This document shows positions 1 through 7,994 of a stretch of DNA of 35,185 bases, one piece after another; within the stretch, counting starts at the first letter, position 1; every line of letters begins with the position of its first letter. Made by a program: the position numbers and the translations under genes. A model generated the notes under the pieces. The model worked only from the letters and a program-made list of their open reading frames with translations. It made no database searches and had not been told where the DNA came from. The stretch comes from Actinomycetes bacterium. Its GTDB lineage: Bacteria; Actinomycetota; Actinomycetes; Streptosporangiales; Streptosporangiaceae. The stretch spans positions 1-35,185 of the forward strand of contig JAJYUU010000041.1 in assembly GCA_021792405.1 (NCBI GenBank). The letters are read 5' to 3'.

Positions 1-34
1 GGTGCCCGGCGCACCGCTCGGCGCGGGCGTGAGG

Positions 35-910
35 CTACGGCTGGCTCGCGCACAGCAAGCTGAGGAGCTGGATGGCCGGCTGCCGACCGCGCGGACTGGG
101 GCTGGCCAGGCACTCAGGCTGACCCCCACGCGTGCGCGCGGATAAACCGCCCGCCTCCCCGAGTGCGGTCTTGTAGAGGGCCGAGAGGTTAGCGCTGAAC
201 TTGGCCGCGTACGACACCGACGCCCGGTAGCCGCCCTGATGGTAACCGCCGATCACGCCGATCACCGTCGCCTGGCCGCCTGGCACGCCGAGGTTCATGA
301 GCAGCGGGCTGCCGCTGGTGCCATCGGTGAACCCGCCGCAATTGAACTGGTATTGCGTCGGGCTGAAGGCGAGAGCGATGTTGGCGCAGCTGATCAGCCC
401 ATCCTGATTGTCCGGGTAGCCGAACACCTCGACGGTCTTGCCAGCCGGCACGTCCACGCCGATTGCCATGCCGCCGGTGAGCTTCTCGACGCCACCGTGG
501 GCGCCTTCCTGGCGGACGATCAGGAAGGCGAAGTCGTCATCGGGGTCGGCCGAAGTCATCCAGGCCTGGTCTTCAATGATCCGCTTCACCGCCCATGTGC
601 CGAACGGCGCCTGGCCGTGCGAGTAGCCGGGAACGAACACCACGCCGCCCGCGCTACGTCCGTTCATGCAGTGGGCGGCAGTGACGATGAGATCCCCGGC
701 CGGGCTGTCCACCACGCTGGCGGTGCAGAAGTGGGTTCCGATCCCGCCCGATGGCGTGCGAGTGAACAACGCGCCGACCGCCGAGGTCAGCCGGTTCGGG
801 CCGCTCTGCGCGTCGACCGATCCGGCTGGCGTGTCGAGCGAGAAAGTGACCGTGGCGGCCAGCACAGCCGCAGCGACCACCAGGGCAGGCCGCCCCAGGC
901 GCAGGCGCAT
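35..910 (-). CDS. Secreted trypsin-like serine protease
   Basis: A 291-residue protein of the chymotrypsin/trypsin fold (S1-like), probably exported and acting outside the cell. Residues 1-34 look like a signal peptide: a basic start MRLRLGRP, then an Ala/Val-rich hydrophobic core. The triad can be read as His80 in TAAHC, Asp126 in PDDDFAF and Ser199 in GTSGSP. The last motif replaces the usual GDSGGP, which is typical of divergent actinobacterial S1 proteases. Cys62/Cys81 and Cys175/Cys191 are spaced as two likely disulfides. The start ATG (910) has GGAGGG just upstream at a short spacing. The gene stands alone and is divergent from the cupin operon. Substrate specificity cannot be read from sequence. 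The family assignment is firm because all three catalytic motifs are in order. Confidence 0.9.
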   Translation of the reverse strand: MRLRLGRPALVVAAAVLAATVTFSLDTPAGSVDAQSGPNRLTSAVGALFTRTPSGGIGTHFCTASVVDSPAGDLIVTAAHCMNGRSAGGVVFVPGYSHGQAPFGTWAVKRIIEDQAWMTSADPDDDFAFLIVRQEGAHGGVEKLTGGMAIGVDVPAGKTVEVFGYPDNQDGLISCANIALAFSPTQYQFNCGGFTDGTSGSPLLMNLGVPGGQATVIGVIGGYHQGGYRASVSYAAKFSANLSALYKTALGEAGGLSARTRGGQPECLASPSPRGRQPAIQLLSLLCASQP

Positions 911-1105
911 CCACCCTCCATCGCCGAGCCAGGCCCGCCGCTCGCGGGCTAACCTGCCGGGCCGTGACCCGGCTTTGTGACCATTTTGAAACCATGGTAT
1001 AGACGGCGCAAGTGTGTCCAGCTACATAGCAGCTGTGAAGTTCCTCCTAGTGACGCCGATCATGAACCGCGAGGGCGCGGGGCCGCCAGCGCGGACCGGT
1101 ATTCA

Positions 1106-1134
1106 TTGACTCGGGTGCGGCCAACGGTCAGACT
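1106..1134 (+). promoter_or_regulatory. Candidate sigma-70 promoter of cupin-Rieske operon
   Basis: TTGACT (1106-1111) is followed after 17 bp by CAGACT (1129-1134). The -35 is close to consensus and the -10 is weak. The predicted transcription start falls at about 1141, at the edge of the operator-like palindrome, which suits repression by a bound regulator. It is supported only by motif match and position. Confidence 0.35.
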
Positions 1135-1140
1135 GGTTCC

Positions 1141-1154
1141 TGCAAACGTTTGCC
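1141..1154. promoter_or_regulatory. LacI/GalR-family operator-like palindrome
   Basis: TGCAAACGTTTGCC contains the perfect 12-bp palindrome GCAAACGTTTGC with a central CG. It matches the known LacI/GalR-family operator form TGnAAnCGnTTnCA at all but the last base. It lies about 60 bp before the cupin start and directly after the candidate promoter. No LacI-family gene lies in the window, so the regulator would be encoded elsewhere. Confidence 0.55.
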
Positions 1155-1212
1155 GCGAGGACGTGCCCCGCCTGGGCCGGTCCTCGCTCCCGACTTCGCT
1201 AGGAGGCGCGCG

Positions 1213-1965
1213 ATGCCGGTCATCCGCGAGGCAAGCCAGCTCAACCATCGCAGCGGCCCCGGCTGGGATTGCCAGGCCTGGGCTAGCGCGGACGCGTTCG
1301 GTGCCCCGGTCCCGATGCGCGCTGATCGGTACCGGCTTGCACCGGGCGCGCGCAGCGAGCTGATCCCGCTCGGCGGTCAGGAAGCCGTCGGTTACGTGAT
1401 CGCGGGCACTGGCATCGCGCACGCGTCCGGCGAGGCCTTTCCGCTGGCCCGCGAGAGCATGCTGTGGCTGGCGGCCTGTTCTGGACTGGAACTGGAGGCC
1501 GGGCCGGACGGCCTGGACCTGCTGGTCGCCGAGTCGGAGGCTGCGGACGCCGAGGCGCTGGCCCCGCTGCGGAAGGTCCTGGCGGCTGGGGAACTGCCGC
1601 ACCTGACGTCTACCCGCGACACGCGCGACCGGCTCGACCTGGTTACGGACGAGGTACCGGTGGGAGCCACGCTGCTCCGCGCGGACCGGATCAGCTACCA
1701 CCCTGGCGACACCGCCGCCGCGCATTATCACACGGACTGCCACCACGTGTTCTGCGTGCTGACGGGATCGGGGCTGCTGTACTCCGGTGAGCAGGCGTAC
1801 CGGCTCACCGCAGGGGACAGCGCGCTGGTCGGGCCGGGCGAGGTGCACTGGTTCGAGAACGACACGACAGAGAGCTTCGCGTTCGTGGAATTCTGGGCAC
1901 CGCCCCCCGCCGACACCGTCTGGACAGTCACCGGCGACCGCTGCACCTGGGCGCCGGCTGGCTGA
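1213..1965 (+). CDS. Bicupin-domain protein
   Basis: A 250-residue protein with two cupin barrels. The C-terminal one is the clearer. Its motif 1 has HYH followed by CHH, so His replaces the usual Glu ligand. Its motif 2 (GPGEVHWFEN) fits the cupin consensus G-x5-P-x-G-x2-H-x3-N exactly, so a metal site is likely. The N-terminal half has the cupin-like strand pattern without a clear His set. The ATG at 1213 is chosen because AGGAGG lies 7-12 bases upstream. The open frame itself extends further back. It is the first gene of an operon, 32 bp before the Rieske oxygenase. The known roles of cupins range from dioxygenase to isomerase to sugar sensor, so the reaction is not assigned. Association with the oxygenase suggests a catabolic or tailoring step. 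Confidence 0.85.
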   Translation: MPVIREASQLNHRSGPGWDCQAWASADAFGAPVPMRADRYRLAPGARSELIPLGGQEAVGYVIAGTGIAHASGEAFPLARESMLWLAACSGLELEAGPDGLDLLVAESEAADAEALAPLRKVLAAGELPHLTSTRDTRDRLDLVTDEVPVGATLLRADRISYHPGDTAAAHYHTDCHHVFCVLTGSGLLYSGEQAYRLTAGDSALVGPGEVHWFENDTTESFAFVEFWAPPPADTVWTVTGDRCTWAPAG

Positions 1966-1997
1966 CCGGGGCCCAGCGCTGGCGAGAAGGAGCCGCC

Positions 1998-3095
1998 GTG
2001 ATACGCAACGCCTGGTACGTCGCCGGCTTCTCGGCCGAATTCGCGCCGGACAGCATTACCGGGCAGGTGATCACCGGCAGGCCAGTGGTGCTGTGGCGGA
2101 CCCGGCAGGGTCGCGCGGTCGCGCTCGACGCGCGCTGCGCGCACAAGCGGTTTCCGCTCTGGGAGGGCAGGCTCCTGGCAGGTGACGTGCTCGAGTGCGC
2201 CTACCACGGGTTCGCCTACGACCCGTCCGGGAAATGCGTCGCGATCCCCGCGTTGCACGAGACCGGGCAGCACATACCCCGGACTGCGCGGCAACGGGCG
2301 TTCCCCGTGGCTGAGCAGGATGGCGTCGTGTGGCTGTGGCCGGGCGACGCCGAGCCCGCCAGCCACCCGCCGCGCACCGTCGAGATCGGGTCGGATGGCT
2401 GGGACACCATCAACACCGAGCCCATGGAGGTCGCGGCCAACGCGCGGCTGCTGATCGAGAACCTGTTCGATCTCACTCACTTCTACCCGTTGCACGCGGG
2501 CAACATCGGCTCGCTGGCGGACGCGCGGGTGCCGGTCGAGATCGAGCGCGGCCGCCGCGACGGATTGCCGTACCTGAAGACCGTCAGGCGCCGGCATAGC
2601 TTCACACTGCCGCCGATGACCCGTGACCGGTTCGGCCTCGAGGTGGCCGACCAGTTGCAGGAGCACACCATGGTGGGGCCGGGCCTGTTCCACGTGGTCG
2701 TCACCGTCGCTCCGCCCGGCCGCCTGGGCACCGGCGATGAGCAGGGCTTCGTGCTGTACCAGAGCATCACGCCGCGGGATGAGTCCAGCCACGTCTGGCG
2801 GCGCTCGACATCATGCCGGTCCGGCACCACATGGGCAGCTTCGCCGGGCAAGAGCCTGGTGGAAGCGATCGTGGCCGGCGCGCCGACCGTCATAGAGCAG
2901 GACCGGTGGGCGATCGAGCAGCAGCAGAAGATGTTCGGCTACCCCGACGACGACTACCGGGAGGTGCACATCAAGACCGACGGCGCGGTCGTGATGGCGC
3001 GCCACCTGCTCGACGAGATGGAGGCCGCGGAGGGCACCGCAGGCCCGGCGCAGGTACGCAGCCAGCGGTCACGGCAGTCGTCGGACGCGCGATGA
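1998..3095 (+). CDS. Rieske non-heme iron oxygenase (VanA-like), with internal compensated frameshift
   Basis: A 365-residue oxygenase alpha subunit. The N-terminal Rieske [2Fe-2S] motif is Cys47-x-His49 with Cys67-x2-His70. The catalytic domain has the mononuclear-iron signature D-x2-H-x4-H within ENLFDLTHFYPLH, and a later Asp in EQDRWAIEQQQ is a likely third ligand. The architecture resembles vanillate O-demethylase oxygenase subunits, which need a separate reductase. None is encoded here. The GTG start (1998) has AAGGAG five bases upstream, and the stop overlaps the next gene (ATGA). Residues encoded at about 2800-2848 look foreign to the family: the +1-shifted frame there has G/C at every third codon position and reads more naturally, suggesting a one-base loss and a one-base gain that cancel. 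Whether the product is active is uncertain. The substrate is unknown, possibly a methoxylated or other aromatic compound. Confidence 0.85.
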   Translation: MIRNAWYVAGFSAEFAPDSITGQVITGRPVVLWRTRQGRAVALDARCAHKRFPLWEGRLLAGDVLECAYHGFAYDPSGKCVAIPALHETGQHIPRTARQRAFPVAEQDGVVWLWPGDAEPASHPPRTVEIGSDGWDTINTEPMEVAANARLLIENLFDLTHFYPLHAGNIGSLADARVPVEIERGRRDGLPYLKTVRRRHSFTLPPMTRDRFGLEVADQLQEHTMVGPGLFHVVVTVAPPGRLGTGDEQGFVLYQSITPRDESSHVWRRSTSCRSGTTWAASPGKSLVEAIVAGAPTVIEQDRWAIEQQQKMFGYPDDDYREVHIKTDGAVVMARHLLDEMEAAEGTAGPAQVRSQRSRQSSDAR

Positions 3096-3304
3096 CCGTT
3101 CCGGCACCCGCGCAGCCGGCCGTCTGGGGCTTCTGCGGGACCTGCGAGCGATGGCAGCTCAGTGCGGCATGGGGGAGCCCGCCCGCTTGTCCCGAGTGCG
3201 GAAGCCTGCCCCAGCCGCTGGAGTCCTGGGCGGACGGCACCGGCCGGCTCACGCTGATCCTGGAACTGGCGCTCAGCACAGCCGGGGGCCAGCCTGCGGG
3301 CTGA
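3092..3304 (+). CDS. Small CxxC-CxxC (zinc-ribbon / rubredoxin-like) protein
   Basis: A 70-residue protein whose ATG overlaps the stop of the Rieske oxygenase (ATGA at 3092-3095), so translation is probably coupled. It has two Cys pairs, Cys15-x2-Cys18 and Cys33-x2-Cys36, spaced like a small zinc ribbon or rubredoxin knuckle fold. The typical rubredoxin aromatic residues are not obvious. Because it ends an operon with an oxygenase and no reductase, it could be an electron carrier or a structural partner of the oxygenase, but this rests on context only. The stop lies 20 bp from the convergent thiolase gene. Confidence 0.75.
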   Translation: MTVPAPAQPAVWGFCGTCERWQLSAAWGSPPACPECGSLPQPLESWADGTGRLTLILELALSTAGGQPAG

Positions 3305-3324
3305 CGACTCCGCGGCTGGAGCGC

Positions 3325-4521
3325 TCAGGCGGCGGACTTTTCCAGGATGTGCACGGCGCACGCGCTGCCGAGCCCGATCACGTGGGTCAGCCCGACTTTG
3401 GCGCCCTCGATCTGCCGGTCCCCTGCCTCGCCGCGCAGATGCGTCGACACCTCGTAGATATTGGCGATGCCGGTCGCGCCCAGCGGATGACCCTTTGACA
3501 GCAGGCCCCCGGAGACATTGACCGGGATCTGCCCGTCACGCCACGGGCCGCGCCGGTCGATGAACTCCCCGGCACCGCCCTCCGGGCACAGCCGCAGGTT
3601 GTCGTAGTGGCATAGTTCCGCTGTCGCGAAGCAGTCGTGCAACTCGACCAGGTCCAGGTCCCCGGGGCCGACGCCCGCCTGCTCGTAGGCCTTGTCGGCA
3701 GCCTGGCGGGTGAGCGTGTTGACGTCGAACTGCACCGCGCCGCCGTCGACGTAAGGGTCGCTCGTCATGACCGACGCCGACACTTTCACCGCGCGCCGCC
3801 GCACGATGTCCGGCATCGACTTCAGCCGCTCGCCGCTGCAGAGCACGGCGGCTGCCGCGCCGTCCCCGGTCGGGCAGCACATCAGCAGCGTGTTCGGGTA
3901 GGCGATCATCTCCGCGGTCATGACGTCCTCGAGGGAGAACGCCTTCTGATACTGGGCCAGCGGATTCAGCGTCGAGTGCGCGTGGTTCTTCTCCGCCACC
4001 CTGGCGAACTGCTCGAAGCCGACGCCGTCATGCTGGTAGGCGTACTCCATGCCGGCTTGCGCGAACGTTCCCGGCATCAGGCTGGTGCCAAGGACGCCCT
4101 CGACCGGGCCGACGGCGCCGTACCGGCCGGACGGCTGGTACGGCCTGTCCTTGCCGGCCGGCTGGGCGCCGAGCAGGCCGCGCTTGCCCATCTGCTCCAA
4201 GCCGACGGCCAGCCCGATGCTGGCCTCGCCCGCCTTGATCGCCATCGCGGCAACCCTGAAGGCGGTTGCGCCGGTGGCGCAGGCGTTGGTCACGTTGTAC
4301 ACCGGGATCCCGGTCTGGCCGATCTGCTTCTGGAGCCGCTGGCCGACCCCGCCGGTGTCAAACAGGCAGCCGGCCGCGAGGATGTCCGCGTCGAAGATCG
4401 TCAGGCCCGCGTCGGAAAGCGCCGCGGTGGCCGCCTCGGTGCCGAGGTCGATGAGATCCCTGTCCTTGTAGCGCATGAACTTGGTCATCGCCACACCGAT
4501 GATCCACAGCGAGTCGGCCAT
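3325..4521 (-). CDS. Thiolase-family protein (SCP2/lipid-transfer type acyl-CoA thiolase)
   Basis: A 398-residue thiolase-fold protein. The nucleophile is Cys81 in NACATGATA. His295 lies in ELHDCF, His345 in SKGHPLGATG and Cys388 in GSACAV, in the order seen in the SCP-2/Ltp branch of actinobacterial thiolases. The ELHDCF motif replaces the NEAF motif of classical thiolases. Such enzymes act in lipid, sterol side-chain or related acyl-CoA degradation, often with a DUF35 partner. A DUF35 protein is encoded 3 kb away (7539-7940) but not in the same operon. The frame is open 39 codons further upstream. I chose the ATG at 4521 because GGAGGG precedes it at a good distance and the protein then begins directly with the conserved beta strand. 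Substrate is not predictable. Confidence 0.88.
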   Translation of the reverse strand: MADSLWIIGVAMTKFMRYKDRDLIDLGTEAATAALSDAGLTIFDADILAAGCLFDTGGVGQRLQKQIGQTGIPVYNVTNACATGATAFRVAAMAIKAGEASIGLAVGLEQMGKRGLLGAQPAGKDRPYQPSGRYGAVGPVEGVLGTSLMPGTFAQAGMEYAYQHDGVGFEQFARVAEKNHAHSTLNPLAQYQKAFSLEDVMTAEMIAYPNTLLMCCPTGDGAAAAVLCSGERLKSMPDIVRRRAVKVSASVMTSDPYVDGGAVQFDVNTLTRQAADKAYEQAGVGPGDLDLVELHDCFATAELCHYDNLRLCPEGGAGEFIDRRGPWRDGQIPVNVSGGLLSKGHPLGATGIANIYEVSTHLRGEAGDRQIEGAKVGLTHVIGLGSACAVHILEKSAA

Positions 4522-4712
4522 CGCAGCTGCCCTCCAGTGAGCTACCTCCACCATAACGTCGCAGACCGGATCGCCATAGCTGGCCGACTCGGCAGCACGG
4601 GGACTGGCGGAACGCAACGACAGGGCCCGGCACTGCAACCTAGCGGGCGCGCCGCGAATCTATCTATGCGACAGCGGTCGGCTGGCGGCCGCGGTGAAGG
4701 AGCGCTTGTCAC

Positions 4713-5261
4713 GTGACGACGGCGGAGGATGAGTTCGTTGAGTTCGCCGAGGCGGCAGCGCCGCGCCTGCGGCGGACCGCCTTCCTGCTCTGCGGCGACT
4801 GGCACACCGCGGAGGACTTGGCCCAGACGACGCTGGTCAAGATGTTCGCTTCCTGGCGGCGGATTAGGCGGCGCGACGCAGTCAACGCATATGCAATGCG
4901 GACACTGCTGAATACCTACCTGGCCGGGAGCCGGAAGAAACGGCCGGGGGAGGTGCTCACCGCGCGGTTGCCCGATCCGCCCAGTGAGGTGCCGTCCCCA
5001 GAACTCCGCATCACCGTGCTGGAGGCGCTGGCCACGCTGTCGCCCAAGTCTCGCGCCGTCGTGGTGCTGCGGTACTGGGACGACCTGAGCATCGAGCAGA
5101 CTGCCGCGCTGCTCGGCTGCACACCTGGCAACGTCAAGAGCCAGAGCGCTCGGGCGCTGGACAAACTGCGGCTGCTGCTCGATGACGCGGCGGGCGAGCC
5201 CAGCCCGGCAAGGCTCGCGGCCGCCAATCAGATGACACCGGGGAGGACCGGTCATGAATGA
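4713..5261 (+). CDS. ECF RNA polymerase sigma factor, SigE family
   Basis: A 182-residue group 4 sigma factor. Region 2 spans about residues 12-75, with the DWHTAEDLAQTTLVKMF core-binding segment. Region 4 spans about 100-155, with the helix-turn-helix SIEQTAALLGCTPGNVKSQS. The segment between is short and there is no C-terminal extension, so this is the compact actinobacterial SigE-type family. The GTG start (4713) has GAAGGAG ten bases upstream. Its 3' end overlaps the next start codon by 8 bp (5254-5261), so the two products are very likely co-translated. The downstream product is membrane anchored and is the natural candidate for its regulator. No target promoter is assigned. Confidence 0.93.
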   Translation: MTTAEDEFVEFAEAAAPRLRRTAFLLCGDWHTAEDLAQTTLVKMFASWRRIRRRDAVNAYAMRTLLNTYLAGSRKKRPGEVLTARLPDPPSEVPSPELRITVLEALATLSPKSRAVVVLRYWDDLSIEQTAALLGCTPGNVKSQSARALDKLRLLLDDAAGEPSPARLAAANQMTPGRTGHE

Positions 5262-6600
5262 GACATCGCTTCGCGCCCAGCTTGAGCTTGCTGTATCCGC
5301 CGAGCCGCCACTCGGCCTGCTTGTCGGCAATTCCCTGCGTGCGGGCCGCAAGCACCGGCGGCGGCGCCGGACGGCCGGAGCTGCCAGCCTGTCGGCAGCC
5401 GCGATCGTGCTGCTCGGTGCCGTTCCCGCGCTCACCACGGGCCCGGGCCACCAGGCCGGCCGGTCACGCTCGGCAGCGGGCAGGCACCCTGCGGCGGCCA
5501 GCACCGCGTACGTCGCGACCAGCAAGGGCACAGTCGTCCCGATCAGGCTGGCCACCAATACGCCCGGCGCGCCGATCCGGGTACCGGAGGGGATGCCTGG
5601 CCCGTTTATCACCAAATCTGCAGCTAGCGCGGATGGCCGGACTGTCTATGAGGTTGGCGACACCAGCGGCGGGGCGACGGTAACCTCGATCGACACCGCT
5701 ACCAACACGGCGGCGCGGCCGATCACGATCAAGGGCGCCTATGGTCCGCTGGCCTTCATGCTCGCTCCGGACGGGAAGACCGCATATCTGAGCTCCCCTG
5801 GCGGCCTGTTCCAGGTCAGCCTCGCCACGAGCACCGCACGCCGGGTGACCGGTTGCAGTTGGTCCGGCTGCCAGGCCATCGCGTTGACGCCAAACGGCAG
5901 GGCACTGTACGTGATCAGCGGCGACAAGTCCGTGATCGTGGTCAGGACGGCTACCAACACCGTCCTCAGCCGGATCAAGCTGCCTGCGAACTCGCCCGGC
6001 AGCCCGCTCAACATCGGGATCACGCCCAACGGCAAGACGGCTTATGTGGTGGACGCAGTTGCCGGGGCCAAGCCCGGCACCAACTCAGTTGTGCCTATCA
6101 ACCTGGCGACCAACACCCCGCTCCCGCCGATCAAGATCTGGGCGCCTGGGTTGGCGGACGGCCTTGTGATCGCGCCCGGCGGCCGGACTGCCTACGTGCT
6201 GAGCAGTCGCGGGGTCACGGCCATCGATACCGCGACAAACCAGGCCGAGGCGACTATCAGCCTGCCGGAGGCGGCCGGGAACGCCTACTACATGGTGCTC
6301 GCGCCGGACGGCAAGACCCTGTACGTGCTCACGCCGCGCGGGATCGTGCCGATCCGGACTGCCAGTGGCACCGTTCTGCCGACGATTGAGGTTCCTCACC
6401 TAACGACCTTCACCGTCATCGCGATCTCGCCCGACAGCCGGAGGATCTATGTGGGCGCAGCCATCAGCCACAGGGCATCAGGGCGCCGCTGGCCGAAGAT
6501 CGTGACTGCTGGCGTTGTCCCGGTCAATACTGCGACCCGCACGGCCGGCCGGTTCATCAACCTCGGCGGGGATCCATTCAGTATCGCCTTCGGCCAGTAG
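5254..6600 (+). CDS. Membrane-anchored YVTN-type beta-propeller protein, candidate sigma regulator
   Basis: A 448-residue protein with three parts. Residues 1-40 form a short cytoplasmic segment ending in a basic KHRRRRR run. Residues 41-60 form an Ala/Leu-rich membrane helix, giving an N-in topology. Residues 85-448 hold about eight repeats built around strands such as TATNTPL/PI and APDGKTAYV, the YVTN/surface-layer beta-propeller pattern. Overlap with the sigma gene suggests that the cytoplasmic tail acts on the sigma factor while the propeller senses something outside, but no classical zinc anti-sigma motif is present. It could equally be a surface protein controlled by the sigma factor. 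The propeller assignment is firm. The regulatory role is inferred from context. Confidence 0.85.
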   Translation: MNETSLRAQLELAVSAEPPLGLLVGNSLRAGRKHRRRRRTAGAASLSAAAIVLLGAVPALTTGPGHQAGRSRSAAGRHPAAASTAYVATSKGTVVPIRLATNTPGAPIRVPEGMPGPFITKSAASADGRTVYEVGDTSGGATVTSIDTATNTAARPITIKGAYGPLAFMLAPDGKTAYLSSPGGLFQVSLATSTARRVTGCSWSGCQAIALTPNGRALYVISGDKSVIVVRTATNTVLSRIKLPANSPGSPLNIGITPNGKTAYVVDAVAGAKPGTNSVVPINLATNTPLPPIKIWAPGLADGLVIAPGGRTAYVLSSRGVTAIDTATNQAEATISLPEAAGNAYYMVLAPDGKTLYVLTPRGIVPIRTASGTVLPTIEVPHLTTFTVIAISPDSRRIYVGAAISHRASGRRWPKIVTAGVVPVNTATRTAGRFINLGGDPFSIAFGQ

Positions 6601-6615
6601 GCCGCGGGCCACGCC

Positions 6616-7449
6616 TCACCGGGCGAGCGGGCCGATGCGGGCGATGCCGGGCCTGAACAGCGTTTCCTGCGCGATGCCCGCGGCAAGCACGCCGTCCCGG
6701 CTGAAGATCCGGCCGGTGTACATGCCGCGACCACCGGAAGTTGACTCGGGCTCCAGGTCCATCAGCACCCAGTCGTCGACCGCCGCCCTACGGAAGAACC
6801 AGACCGAATGGTCGATGCTGGTCAGCGGCCCGGAGATGGTGATGCCCGGCGTTGCCGCGAGGCCGGTGAACATGTCCGAGACATACGCCAGCGCGCACGC
6901 CTGCAGCGTGTCGCCGGCCAGGCTGTGCCGCGAGCGGATCCACATCCGGGACGGCCACTGCAGGCCGGGCTGCGGCTGCGGCGGCAGCCGGATCTCGACG
7001 CCGTGCATCCGGTGCCAGCGCTCGTCGTCGGGCAGGTCCTCCGGCGGCGGCACGTCCGGCATGGCGTGGGCCTGATAGTCCGAGCCTTCCTCGGCAACGT
7101 GGAAGGAGGCGGCCATGTTGAAGATGACCTTGCCGCTCTGCACCGCGATGACCCGGCGGTTGGAATACGAGCCGCCGTCACGGTCCCTGTTGACGGTGAG
7201 CAGCACCCGCCGTGACGCGTCGCCCCGGCTGAGGAAGTAGCCGTGCAGCGAGTGCGGCTGCCGCCCCTCCGGCACGGTCTGCGCCGCGGCGCGCAGCGCC
7301 TGCGCCGCGACCTGCCCGCCGAACAAGCCGGCGGGATCCTGGCTCACCACGACCGAGCGGAACATGTCGTCCTCGATCTGCTCCAGCGTGAGCAGATCAG
7401 GCAGCCCGGTGCCGGGAGTGCCGATGACAGGCTCGGCCAGACTCGCCAT
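6616..7449 (-). CDS. tesB: Acyl-CoA thioesterase II
   Basis: A 277-residue double-hotdog thioesterase that hydrolyses acyl-CoA to free acid and CoA in the cytoplasm. The catalytic residues known from E. coli TesB (Asp, Thr/Ser, Gln) align with Asp192 in YVSDMF, Ser211 in TSIDHSVWFFR and Gln261 in AQETLF. The N-terminal hotdog has the conserved GLFGGQVAAQAL and HSLHGYFL segments. Length is near the usual 285-290. No strong ribosome site precedes the ATG at 7449. It follows the DUF35 gene on the same strand by about 90 bp and may be co-transcribed with it. It is convergent with the beta-propeller gene, with only 15 bp between the stops. Confidence 0.93.
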   Translation of the reverse strand: MASLAEPVIGTPGTGLPDLLTLEQIEDDMFRSVVVSQDPAGLFGGQVAAQALRAAAQTVPEGRQPHSLHGYFLSRGDASRRVLLTVNRDRDGGSYSNRRVIAVQSGKVIFNMAASFHVAEEGSDYQAHAMPDVPPPEDLPDDERWHRMHGVEIRLPPQPQPGLQWPSRMWIRSRHSLAGDTLQACALAYVSDMFTGLAATPGITISGPLTSIDHSVWFFRRAAVDDWVLMDLEPESTSGGRGMYTGRIFSRDGVLAAGIAQETLFRPGIARIGPLAR

Positions 7450-7538
7450 GGGCCATTGATATCACAGCGGCCAGTCGCTCCGGAAAGCCATGAGCTCGGT
7501 CGCAGCCCGCTGTGGCGGTCCCGCCTGAAACGGGGCCG

Positions 7539-7940
7539 TCAGGCTGGCTCGTACCCGAAGCTGATCGCTTCGGTGCCCGCCGAGTCGGTTCCGATCGGAA
7601 AAGTGGTCAGCCGTACCTTCATGCCGAGCGTCACGTTGCCGGGCTCTGGCTCGATGCCGACGATGTTGGCCTTCACCACGCCGCCGCCGTCGAGGTCGAC
7701 GATGCCCGAGACGTACGGGACCGTTACCTCGGGCGTGGCCCGGTGCACGATCGTGAACGCCCGGAGGACTCCGGAGTTGGCCAGCCGCCGGGGCCGGAAC
7801 TCGCGCCTCCCGCAGTTCGCGCAGGCGTTGCGCCGGTCGAAGAACAGCGCTCCGCAGGACTCGCATTCGCTCGCGACCAAGTGCGGGTCGTCGCCAAGGC
7901 TGAGGTAGCCGACGTACGGAACTTGTCCCGGCATAGTCAC
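7539..7940 (-). CDS. DUF35 zinc-ribbon / OB-fold protein
   Basis: A 133-residue protein with an N-terminal rubredoxin-like zinc ribbon (Cys26-x2-Cys29 and Cys40-x2-Cys43) followed by an OB fold, the DUF35 arrangement. Members bind acyl-CoA and partner with SCP2-type thiolases or acyl-CoA hydratases, as in the mycobacterial steroid enzyme ChsH2. No partner thiolase is adjacent; the nearest is at 3325-4521. The start is either GTG 7940 or ATG 7934; neither has a clear ribosome site. It lies 54 bp downstream of ppc on the same strand. The family call is secure and the exact role unknown. Confidence 0.88.
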   Translation of the reverse strand: MTMPGQVPYVGYLSLGDDPHLVASECESCGALFFDRRNACANCGRREFRPRRLANSGVLRAFTIVHRATPEVTVPYVSGIVDLDGGGVVKANIVGIEPEPGNVTLGMKVRLTTFPIGTDSAGTEAISFGYEPA

Positions 7941-7994
7941 AGGCTAGCGCCCGGAATGTCGGCCCGCACTCCCGGCGAGTGCCGGATCCGCCGG

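Larger units (their letters stand above)
911..1212. other. Divergent intergenic region, protease / cupin operon
   Basis: About 300 bp between divergent genes, with no credible ORF. On the protease side there is a 6-bp hairpin (GCCGGG/CCCGGC, 956-973) within its likely 5' leader and an AT-richer stretch (about 980-1005) that could hold its promoter. On the cupin side there is a promoter-like pair followed by a LacI-type palindrome, listed separately. Confidence 0.6.

Noticed and set aside
239-952. Long plus-strand frame opposite the protease
   Set aside because: It is the antisense shadow of the protease, whose catalytic motifs are all in the minus-strand frame.
3637-4716. Long plus-strand frame opposite the thiolase
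   Set aside because: Antisense shadow in GC-rich DNA. The minus-strand thiolase has all active-site motifs.
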